A stretch of DNA of 13,257 nucleotides, taken from positions 1-13,257 of the forward strand of contig DSDS01000186.1 of NCBI GenBank assembly GCA_011048585.1, in the 5' to 3' direction. Shown piece by piece: positions 1-6,540 of the stretch. This DNA comes from Desulfurivibrio alkaliphilus. GTDB lineage: Bacteria > Desulfobacterota > Desulfobulbia > Desulfobulbales > Desulfurivibrionaceae. The notes beneath the pieces are model-generated. The model searched no databases. It was not told the origin of the DNA and saw only the letters and a list, made by a program, of their open reading frames with translations. The number at the start of each line of letters is the position of its first letter. Positions within the stretch are counted from its first letter, which is position 1. The position numbers and the translations under genes were made by a program.

Positions 1-132
1 CGGTGCCAGCAGATCGATTACGGTCGCCTCGGGGTAATGCTGGCGAAGCCAGGTTGATTTTCCGGTCCCTCTCGGCCCGAAGAGAAAGAAACTCTGGGCC
101 GGCGCCTTGAAAAAACGAGATAGCTTTTCCAT
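1..132 (-). CDS. P-loop ATPase, AAA/DUF4143-like, N-terminal fragment
   Basis: The reverse strand encodes 44 residues from an ATG at 132-130 and then leaves the window. The peptide starts MEKLSRFFKAPAQ and continues SFFLFGPRGTGKSTWLRQ, with a Walker A motif GPRGTGKS at about residues 19-26, followed by a hydrophobic-acidic stretch VIDLL. This beginning is typical of bacterial AAA ATPases that often carry a C-terminal DUF4143 domain; members are common in accessory regions and their role is mostly unknown. A purine-rich Shine-Dalgarno (AAGGAAG) lies a few bases upstream of the start. The gene is divergent from everything else here. The domain assignment rests on the P-loop and its surroundings only, because the rest is outside the window. 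Confidence 0.72.
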   Translation of the reverse strand, partial: MEKLSRFFKAPAQSFFLFGPRGTGKSTWLRQHYPEATVIDLLAP

Positions 133-149
133 TTTCGCTTCCTTTTTTG

Positions 150-170
150 AATTTACAATTCACAATTTAC
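150..170. repeat. Three tandem AT-rich heptamers
   Basis: Three adjacent seven-base units read AATTTAC, AATTCAC and AATTTAC. The outer two are identical and the middle differs at one position. They lie just upstream of the ATPase on its 5' side. This could be a small binding site for a regulator or a chance AT-rich patch; the function is unknown. Confidence 0.35.
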
Positions 171-231
171 GCGAAGACAGGCTGAATGCAAGCAGAAAAA
201 ACCGGAGGTTATTCGTGACATCAGTCGGAAA

Positions 232-348
232 CTGGTAGTCGGCGGCGGGGTAATGGCCCGGCTGGACAAGACCTTTCCCACCAACGACTGCTCGCTCTGC
301 ATCCTCGCCCCCAAGCTGGTGGAGGCAAGCCACGACCCCAATATTTAG
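232..348 (+). pseudogene. Remnant of the hdrA-like gene with internal deletion
   Basis: Bases 232-250 are identical to 6604-6622 of the large hdrA-like gene. Bases 251-344 then match 6707-6800 with seven differences in 94 positions by my count. The 84 bases between (6624-6707) are missing, so the FAD-binding VVGGG motif is joined directly to VMARLDKTFPTNDCS. The deletion endpoints in the parent share the nine-base direct repeat CGGCGGGGT, at 6615-6623 and 6699-6707, as expected for slippage. The deletion keeps frame, but a TAG at 346-348 ends the reading after about 38 matching codons and there is no credible start. Differences from the parent include A for V and S-H for G-R. It is a decayed duplicate or a scrap of a paralogous hdrA, not a functional gene. 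Confidence 0.85.
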
Positions 349-427
349 GCTTGTTGCCGCCAGGAGAGTGACACCTCTGTTCAAAAATCCGAATAACACG
401 AAATACAGGAAAATAATTTTTTAGGGC

Positions 428-456
428 TTGACACCAGACCAGATCACCCGTAAGGT
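428..456 (+). promoter_or_regulatory. Sigma70-like promoter for the uptake operon
   Basis: A perfect -35 hexamer TTGACA (428-433) is followed after 17 bases by TAAGGT (451-456), which keeps the most conserved TA and final T of a -10 box. It lies about 50 bases before the receptor start. An AT palindrome AAAATAATTTT (410-420) sits directly upstream and could be an UP element or operator site. No clear Fur box is visible. Prediction from sequence only. Confidence 0.45.
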
Positions 457-496
457 ATTACGCAATTTTGATTCGTGTTATCACCCACTATCAGGC

Positions 497-505
497 GGGG
501 GGGGG
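497..505 (+). repeat. Run of nine G before the receptor start codon
   Basis: Nine consecutive G occupy the ribosome-binding position and end one base before the ATG at 507. The purine run may itself act as a poor, too-close Shine-Dalgarno. Runs of this length are prone to slippage, so changes in number could alter translation of the receptor. Confidence 0.6.
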
Positions 506-506
506 A

Positions 507-2647
507 ATGAAAAGAAAAGAGGAAAAATCAAGCAAATTCATGATATTGGCCACTTGGTCGGGCATTTTCCTGGCCTGGCCGGGAATAAGCCTGGCTGCCG
601 GCTCCGGCCACTTGGTTCTGGAAGAGATTCTGGTAACCGCTCCGGCCCCCAATGCGCCGGCAGCCCTGGAAATCGGGAGCAAAAGCATTGAGAGCACCAC
701 CAACTTCAACATCTCCGACGCCATCCGCGATCAGCCGGACATCACCAGCAGCCGCCGGGCCGCGGTGGGCGATACCGCCGATACCGTGGCCATTCGTGGC
801 CTTTCCGGCAACCGGATCATGCTCAACATCGACGGCCGCAGCGTCAACTCGGCCGGGGTGGTGGGCGGTCACTATATCGACTGGGGCACCCTGCCCTTGG
901 ACAATATCGAAAAAATCCAGGTCATCCGCGGCGGCAGTTCGGTCCGCTACGGCAACAACGCCCTGGGCGGAGTAGTCAACGTCATCACCCGCCGTCCCAC
1001 CGAGCAACCAACCATCACCCTCTCCGGCAACCTCGGCCATAACGATGATTTCACCACCCAGAATTACCGCCTTACCCACTCCTACCGAGTCGGTGCCTGG
1101 GCTATTCGGTGGCCGGTAGCTTCCAGAAGAGCGGTGAATATCTGTGGAACAATGATTTCGAGGGGCGCAACCTCAGCCTGGCGGCGGAATTGGACACCAT
1201 CTGGCAAGGCCAGTTCACCTTCGGCATCCAGTATGCCAACGCCGAGCGGGGCTTCATGCGCAACAACCGGCAATCGACCAATCCCGATAACCCCGGTTTC
1301 CTGCAACCTCTCGATGCCCGTTATCCCGTGGCCTTCGGCGAGAACCTCAGCGGCGGGGGCGGCAACGCCTTTACCCCCGGCCCCGGCTCCCACTGGGACA
1401 AAACCAAATACTATTTCGATCTGGGCTACAGCCAGCCCATTGGCGACACCCTGGCCGAGCTTAAAATCTACAAGAATTACGAAGACCGCGACGAGAAAAG
1501 TTATTCCCGGGCCGGGGTGGTGGCCGGATACGGCGATGGCGCCCTGGTTCTGGACCGGACCGTCGAATCGGATCGCTCCTACGGCGGGGTCTTTACCATC
1601 AGCAAACCGCTGGGAGAGCACGAAATCCTGGTCGGCGTTGATCACCAAGTCCTGGCCTATGGCGATATCACTATCAGTTCCGTGGACAACACCTACAACA
1701 CCACCGGTTTCCCCGGCTGGGTCTGGGGCACCACCAGCTACCAGCCTTCCCAGAAAGGCGAAACCTGGGGCTACTATCTGCAGGATGACTGGCGGATTTC
1801 GGACCGCCTGCTGCTGACCGCCGGGCTCCGTTATGATCGCTACCACAACCAGTCCATCAACGGCAGCACCTTGCCGAGCCTGAAAGATGACGCCGTTACT
1901 CCCCGGCTCACGGTCTCCTACGACCTCACTTCGGACGACAAGGTGACGGTGGCGGCCTATCAGGCCATGCGCACCCCCGGCATGCCGGAAACCTACTGGT
2001 GGGCCGAAGGCGACACCAATGGCAACCCCGCCCTCAAGCCGGAAAAGAGCAAAGCCCTGGAGCTGACCTACCGCCGCAACTTGCCGGGTTCCGGCTTCCT
2101 GCGTCTGGCCGCCTATCACTACAAAATCGATGATTTCATCCTGTTTCGCTTCGATTCCGGCGGCTTTCGCGGGGTTTACAACCTGGATCGGGCGGTGCTG
2201 CAAGGAGCCTCCCTGGATGGCCGCCTGGAGTTGACCGACTGGCTCACCGGCCGGGCCAACCTCACCCGGCAGCACAGTAAGAAAGAGGGTGATGCCTATG
2301 ACACCGCCGGACTCTCGGGCGAGATTGACTACCTGCCGGCCTGGAAGGGCAATCTCGGCGCTGAAATAAAGCTGCCTTGGGAGATGGTGTTGAATGCCGA
2401 TCTACGGTATGTCGGCAAGCGGGAAGGGATTTACTCCTACAGTGCGGGCTGGCCAGCGGTGACCAATTTCAAGCTGATGACGCTGAGTTCGCACACCACC
2501 CTGGATCTCGACCTGCGAATTCCGGTGATGAACAAGGGTGAGATCGGTCTCTATGTCGAAAATCTTTTCGACAAAAAGTACGAGGAGCGCCTGGGCTACC
2601 CAATGCCGGGCCGGATGATCGGGGCGACTTTCAAGATTAATTTCTGA
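507..2647 (+). CDS. TonB-dependent outer-membrane receptor, frameshifted
   Basis: Outer-membrane beta-barrel receptor that takes up a large ligand using energy from TonB. Frame one runs from ATG 507: a basic n-region (MKRKEEKSSK), a hydrophobic signal segment ending near SLAAG, a TonB-box-like EEILVTA at residues 39-45, and a plug domain with VAIRGLSGNRIMLNIDGR and IEKIQVIRGGSSVRYG. At about 1095-1097 the reading shifts by one base: codons GTC GGT end frame one, and the homologous reading resumes at CTG 1097 in another frame as LGYSVAGSFQKSGEY. It then runs without interruption through the barrel to a typical C-terminus (YVENLFDKKYEER..., final F). Restoring one base gives about 713 residues, normal for the family. 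Frame one alone runs on to 1817 with nonsense sequence. The upstream in-frame TTG at 468 is less likely because it precedes a non-signal-like stretch. The ligand is unknown; the downstream genes suggest a metal chelate. Confidence 0.9.
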
Positions 2648-2661
2648 TCAGGAGCTAACAG

Positions 2662-3198
2662 ATGTGTAAAAGAGCGACCGCCTGGGAGCGGTGTATCGAG
2701 TTTCATGGCCACAGCTGCCCGGGGCTGGCCATCGGCTATCGGGCGGCCCTGGCGGCCCAACAGCATCTGCAACTGGCCTTTTCCCCCGACGAGGAGCTGG
2801 TCTGCGTCACCGAAAACGACGCCTGCGGGGTGGATGCGATTCAGGTGCTCACCGGCTGCAGCATCGGCAAGGGCAATCTACTCTATCGTGACCTCGGCAA
2901 ACAGGCCTTCAGTTTTTTCAACCGGGCCGGGGGGAAGCGAATCCGGATCGTGCTCAAACCGGGGGTTTTCAAGGAAGGAGTCAGCCGGGATGAAGTGCAA
3001 AAGATGATCCTGGAGGCCCCCGAGGATCAGTTGTTTGCCTTCAGCCAACCGGCGGAGTTACCCCCGGAGCGAGCCCGAATCTTCACCAGTGTGGTTTGCG
3101 CGCAGTGCGGAGAGAGCACCGCCGAGCATAAAATCCGCCTCCATGAAGGCAAGAAGCTCTGCCTGACCTGCTGCCCCGATTACTCGCGGGGGTGGTAG
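2662..3198 (+). CDS. FmdE-like zinc/metal-binding protein
   Basis: A 178-residue protein of the FmdE family, named after a formylmethanofuran dehydrogenase subunit but widespread in bacteria that lack that enzyme. The family motifs are clear: FHGHSCPG (residues 14-21, His and Cys for metal), ENDACGVDAIQ (51-61) and GCSIGKGN (65-72). A C-terminal Cys knuckle follows, CAQCG (146-150) and CLTCC (167-171), likely a zinc ribbon. No signal peptide is seen, so it should be cytoplasmic. The start has a good Shine-Dalgarno (AGGAG), 14 bases after the receptor stop, and its stop abuts the next start. FmdE-like genes are found next to metal ABC transporters and molybdenum or tungsten genes. A role in handling the imported metal or releasing it from its carrier is inference. 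Confidence 0.85.
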   Translation: MCKRATAWERCIEFHGHSCPGLAIGYRAALAAQQHLQLAFSPDEELVCVTENDACGVDAIQVLTGCSIGKGNLLYRDLGKQAFSFFNRAGGKRIRIVLKPGVFKEGVSRDEVQKMILEAPEDQLFAFSQPAELPPERARIFTSVVCAQCGESTAEHKIRLHEGKKLCLTCCPDYSRGW

Positions 3199-4338
3199 AT
3201 GCTTGCCTTGATGAAAATTATGCTGCTTCTGCCGGTTCTGGGCTTTGCCCTGCTCGGTTTCCCGTTGCCCGGCCTGCCATTAAGCCCCGTAAAGGTCCAG
3301 GCCGCCGAGGCCACCCGAACTCTGATCGACATGAGCGGCCGTGAGGTCACGGTGCCGGCCGAGATCAAACGGGTGGTGCCGTTGGGCGGAGCCCTGCGTT
3401 ATCTTGTCTATCTGCGCAGTCTCGACCTGGTGGTCGGGGTTGAGAATATCGAACGGCGCTGGACCTCGCCGGGCCGTCTTTACGGCCTGGTTACCGCCGC
3501 CCCGGCCCGGGATCTGCCGCTGATCGGTGAGGGCGGACCCGGCCGACTGCCTGATTACGAGCAGTTGCTGGCGGTTGATCCCGAGATCATCATCACCATG
3601 GGCATGGAGAGGGATCAGGCTGAGGCGATCCAAAACCGCACCGGCCTTCCGGTCTTCACCCTCAACTACGGCGAGCCGGGGGTGTTGGAGAGTTCCACTC
3701 TAAAAACCGCACTTAACCTACTGGGCCAACTGCTGGGGCGCGGTGAGGAGGCATCCCGCCTGAGCTCCTACCTGGAGGATCTGGAGGCCGACCTGGCCGC
3801 CCGCCGGGCCATTGATCAGGCCGATAACCCCGCCGCCTATGTCGGCGCCATCTCCCACCGGGGCACCCGGGGCATCAACAGCACCCAGCCCGGCTACCCT
3901 CCCCTGGTCTGGGCCGGTGGTCGCAATGTGGCCGCAGCTGAAAACGGGCGCGGCGGCCATATCTTTATTGATCCCGAGAGCTTGTTGCTCTGGGACCCGG
4001 AGACGATCTTCATCGATGCCGGCAGCCTGGAGCAGGTACGGGAAGATTACCGGCGTAATCCCGGCTACTACCGCGCCTTAAGTGCCGTCCGCCGGGAGCG
4101 GGTTTTTCTGGTGATGCCCTACAACTTTTATCACACCAATATCGAAATCGCCTATGCCAACGCCTATTTCATCGGCCAGACCCTCCACCCGCAGCGGTTT
4201 AACGAGATCGACCCCGCCGCCAAAGCCGATGAGATTTTCCAGCACTTTATCGGCTTGCCGGCCTACGAGGCGTTAAAGGGGGAATACCACGGTTTCGGCC
4301 GGGTTCGGTTCGGGGAGCGGGATATTGAGCTGCGCTGA
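3199..4338 (+). CDS. Periplasmic substrate-binding protein (FecB/BtuF type)
   Basis: A 379-residue binding component of a FecCD-type ABC importer, the class that carries siderophores, corrinoids, heme and some oxyanions. An N-terminal signal segment (residues 5-35, Leu/Pro rich) ends near VQAAEA. Then comes the family opening TLIDMSGREVTVP (41-53), the first lobe with RVVPLGGALRYLVYL (58-72) and the central DPEIIITMGM (127-136). The second lobe contains YVGAISHRGTRGI (214-226) and, near the end, MPYNFYHTNIEIAYANAYF (306-324). The fingerprint resembles the deltaproteobacterial and archaeal iron/metal-type binding proteins that travel with FmdE genes, but the ligand cannot be read from sequence. 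ATG 3199 directly follows the fmdE-like stop; ATG 3211 is an alternative start giving MKIMLLLPV. The gene's end overlaps the permease start by 14 bases, implying coupled translation. Confidence 0.88.
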   Translation: MLALMKIMLLLPVLGFALLGFPLPGLPLSPVKVQAAEATRTLIDMSGREVTVPAEIKRVVPLGGALRYLVYLRSLDLVVGVENIERRWTSPGRLYGLVTAAPARDLPLIGEGGPGRLPDYEQLLAVDPEIIITMGMERDQAEAIQNRTGLPVFTLNYGEPGVLESSTLKTALNLLGQLLGRGEEASRLSSYLEDLEADLAARRAIDQADNPAAYVGAISHRGTRGINSTQPGYPPLVWAGGRNVAAAENGRGGHIFIDPESLLLWDPETIFIDAGSLEQVREDYRRNPGYYRALSAVRRERVFLVMPYNFYHTNIEIAYANAYFIGQTLHPQRFNEIDPAAKADEIFQHFIGLPAYEALKGEYHGFGRVRFGERDIELR

Positions 4339-5389
4339 TGATCGCATCGGCCGCCAGTACCAGCAGCTGCTCCGACAAAAGGGGCTGGCCGTGCTGCTGG
4401 GCGGCGGCCTGGCGCTGCTGGCTTTCTCTTCCCTGAAGACCGGTTCGCTGCCCCTGACTTGGGGAGAGATCATGGCCGTTCTTCTCGATCCGGAAGCGGA
4501 CGCCCGGGCCGCTCATGTAATCCAGCAGATCCGGCTGTCCCGCACGGTGGCCGCTCTGCTGGCCGGAGGCGGCCTGGGGCTGGCCGGGGTGATAATGCAG
4601 AATGTGCTCAAAAACCCCCTGGCCTCGCCTTTTACCATCGGCGTTTCTCAGGGGGCCGCCTGTGGGGCCGCCTTCGCCATTATCATTCTCGGGGCCGGCA
4701 CGATCCAGCAGGACGGGAATACGGGGTTTCTCGCCGGCTCTTCCCTGGTGGTGCTCTCCGCTTTCGGCGGGGCGATCCTGGCGGTGGGCTTTATTCTGGT
4801 ACTGGCCTCGCTGGAGGGAGTCAGCACCGAGGCGGTGATCCTGGCGGGGGTGGCGCTTTCCGCCTTTTTCGGGGCCGCCACCATGCTGCTACAATATTTT
4901 GCCGACGATCTGCAACTGGCCGCCTCGGTCTTCTGGACCTTCGGTGATCTGGGCAAGGCCGGTTGGGCGGAAAACGCCTTGATGGCGGCGGCCTTTATCC
5001 CGCCGCTGCTCTATTTCGTGGCCGGACGCTGGAATTTCAACGCCTTGCAGTGGGGGGACGAGGTGGCGGCCAGCCTCGGCATCCGGGTAAAACGGCTGCG
5101 GGTGATCGCCATGCTGCTGGCGGCCCTGACCGTGGCGGTCAGTACCTCCTTTCTCGGCATTATCGGCTTTATCGGCCTGATGGCCCCCCATTTGGCCCGA
5201 CCCCTGGTGGGCAACGACCATCGTTTCCTGATTGCCGCCTCGGTGCTGATGGGCGCCCTGCTGCTGCTGGCCTCGGACATCATCGCCCGCACTCTGCTGG
5301 CTCCGGTGGTGCTACCGGTGGGCATCATTACCTCCTTTGCCGGGGCGCCGCTCTTCCTCTATCTGCTGATCTGCCGGAGGCGCAACTGA
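4325..5389 (+). CDS. FecCD-family ABC permease
   Basis: An inner-membrane permease of about 354 residues, very hydrophobic, with roughly nine to ten membrane segments. Family hallmarks: RLSRTVAALLAGGGLGLAG (70-88) followed by QNVLKNPLASPFTIGVSQGA; the cytoplasmic coupling region GDEVAASLGIRV (244-255) that contacts the ATPase; GFIGLMAPHLARPLVG (281-296); and LPVGIITSFAGAPLFLYLL near the C-terminus. The reading frame opens with TTG at 4325, inside the end of the binding-protein gene, preceded by GGGGAGCGGG. No in-frame ATG precedes the first membrane helix, and the next in-frame alternative (GTG 4391) would cut into that helix. The ATG at 4338 is out of frame. Permeases of this class work as homodimers with a BtuD/FepC-like ATPase, which is encoded next. 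Confidence 0.92.
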   Translation: MSCADDRIGRQYQQLLRQKGLAVLLGGGLALLAFSSLKTGSLPLTWGEIMAVLLDPEADARAAHVIQQIRLSRTVAALLAGGGLGLAGVIMQNVLKNPLASPFTIGVSQGAACGAAFAIIILGAGTIQQDGNTGFLAGSSLVVLSAFGGAILAVGFILVLASLEGVSTEAVILAGVALSAFFGAATMLLQYFADDLQLAASVFWTFGDLGKAGWAENALMAAAFIPPLLYFVAGRWNFNALQWGDEVAASLGIRVKRLRVIAMLLAALTVAVSTSFLGIIGFIGLMAPHLARPLVGNDHRFLIAASVLMGALLLLASDIIARTLLAPVVLPVGIITSFAGAPLFLYLLICRRRN

Positions 5390-5392
5390 GTT

Positions 5393-6160
5393 ATGCTGGT
5401 GCTTGATAGAATCTCCTTTTCTTTCAAAGGCGCCGAAGTTTTGCGCGAGATCGGTTTTGCCCTGCAACCGGGGCGATTGGTGGCCCTGCTGGGGATCAAC
5501 GGGGCGGGCAAATCGACTCTGCTACGGACGATCAACGGCCTGTTGCCGCCCCAGCAAGGGACGGTGCTGATCGACGATATTCCCTTAACCCGGCTCAGCG
5601 GCCGGGAGGTGGCCCGGCGGGTCGGATACCTGCCGCAAAAAAGCAACGGCACCGCCGTCTGCACCGTCTTCGATGCCGTCCTGCTGGGCCGCAAGCCCCA
5701 TTTTAGCGGCAGCCCGGCCGCCAGGGATCTCAAACTGGTGGAACAGACCCTGCACACCATGGGGTTGGAACGCCTGGCCCTGCGCGATACCAGCCGGCTT
5801 TCCGGCGGCGAGCTCCAGCGGGTAATGATCGCCCGAGCCCTGGTGCAGGAACCCAGGGTGCTGCTGCTCGATGAGCCGATCAACCACCTCGATATCAAAA
5901 ACCAACTGGCGACCATGTCCCTGCTCAAACGGCTGACCACCGAGCTGAACCTGGTCACCGTGGTGGTGCTCCACGATCTCAGCGCCGCCCTCCGCTTCGC
6001 CGACCGCTTCGTCCTGTTGCAGGATGGCCGCCTGTACGCTTGCGGCGACCGCCGGGTGATGAACGAGACCGCCATGCGCGAGGTCTTCGGCATGGAGGCG
6101 CTGATCCGTGAAGTGGAAGGCATCCCGGTGGTCCTTCCCCTGGCCCCCTGCACCCCGTAA
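5393..6160 (+). CDS. ABC transporter ATP-binding protein (FepC/BtuD type)
   Basis: A 255-residue nucleotide-binding subunit that powers the adjacent permease. All catalytic motifs are intact: Walker A GINGAGKS (34-41), Q-loop Gln82, signature LSGGE (136-140), Walker B VLLLDEP (156-162) with the catalytic Glu, D-loop region INHLDIKNQ, and switch His194 in VVVLHDLS. The D-loop segment reads DEPINHLD where the usual form is DEPTNHLD or DEPTSHLD, a mild variant. The start codon ATG 5393 lies three bases after the permease stop; GGAGG at 5376-5380 is a somewhat distant ribosome-binding site. It is the last gene of the uptake operon; a 380-base gap follows. Confidence 0.93.
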   Translation: MLVLDRISFSFKGAEVLREIGFALQPGRLVALLGINGAGKSTLLRTINGLLPPQQGTVLIDDIPLTRLSGREVARRVGYLPQKSNGTAVCTVFDAVLLGRKPHFSGSPAARDLKLVEQTLHTMGLERLALRDTSRLSGGELQRVMIARALVQEPRVLLLDEPINHLDIKNQLATMSLLKRLTTELNLVTVVVLHDLSAALRFADRFVLLQDGRLYACGDRRVMNETAMREVFGMEALIREVEGIPVVLPLAPCTP

Positions 6161-6248
6161 AGCGCAGAACAGGGCCGCACCGGCGACATTCCCAGATGGC
6201 GTCAGTTATTGAGCAGCCCCGCTTGGTGTATCGATAAAACCGATGATA

Positions 6249-6278
6249 TTGTTCAGTTTAATCAATATTAACTATTAG
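6249..6278 (+). promoter_or_regulatory. Possible promoter for the hdrA-like operon
   Basis: TTGTTC (6249-6254), an 18-base spacer and TATTAG (6273-6278) resemble a sigma70 promoter in an AT-rich island. Overlapping it, AGTTTAAT (6255-6262) and ATTAACT (6267-6273) form an imperfect inverted repeat around CAAT that could be an operator. Moderate to weak evidence. Confidence 0.35.
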
Positions 6279-6286
6279 ACAAGCGG

Positions 6287-6312
6287 CGGCAAGCAAGGCA
6301 TAGTTGTTGCCG
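6287..6312 (+). terminator. Weak stem-loop with short T run
   Basis: CGGCAA (6287-6292) pairs with TTGCCG (6307-6312) around a 14-base loop and is followed by TTTT. An alternative pairing of AAGCAA (6291-6296) with TTGCTT (6315-6320) competes with it. This may be a weak terminator or attenuator; the loop is long and the stem short. Confidence 0.2.
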
Positions 6313-6405
6313 TTTTGCTTTGTCCGGCTGTTCCCGGGCAGTCACCCCTATTACCTGGAGAATCGATTTTGCAATTTTTCATTTCCCATTGCTGAGCAAG
6401 CCAAT

Positions 6406-6424
6406 CCGCCCCGGTTCGGGGCGG
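6406..6424. other. Perfect 8-bp GC stem-loop in the leader
   Basis: CCGCCCCG (6406-6413) is the exact reverse complement of CGGGGCGG (6417-6424), with a three-base loop GTT. The hairpin would be very stable. No T run follows on either strand, so a classic terminator is unlikely. It lies about 117 bases before the hdrA-like start and would be in the 5' leader if the 6249-6278 promoter is used. Confidence 0.55.
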
Positions 6425-6540
6425 TAACCAAAGCTGTTGTTCAGCCGGCCTTCGCCTCCCCCCTCTTTTCTGATCTCTCTCTTCCTGCGGATCAAGGCCG
6501 GGAGGTGCACCGGCCCCACAGTCATCCGGAGGAATATAAA

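Larger units (their letters stand above)
6161..6540. other. 380-bp intergenic region between the two operons
   Basis: I see no convincing gene here. It contains an AT-rich promoter-like patch (about 6249-6278), a weak stem-loop (6287-6312) followed by TTTT, a strong GC stem-loop (6406-6424), and a good Shine-Dalgarno GGAGG just before the ATG at 6541. The frame of the downstream gene stays open back to 6304, but the upstream peptide is low in family resemblance and no homologous HdrA starts that way. Most of the region is probably a long 5' leader. Confidence 0.6.

Noticed and set aside
1082..2275. 397-codon minus-strand open frame opposite the receptor
   Set aside because: Low-complexity translation with no motifs, and it spans a region that is clearly coding on the plus strand.
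6304..6540. In-frame extension of the hdrA-like gene by 79 codons upstream
   Set aside because: The ATG at 6541 has a strong Shine-Dalgarno and the upstream peptide has no HdrA resemblance; the hairpin and AT-rich patch suggest leader DNA.
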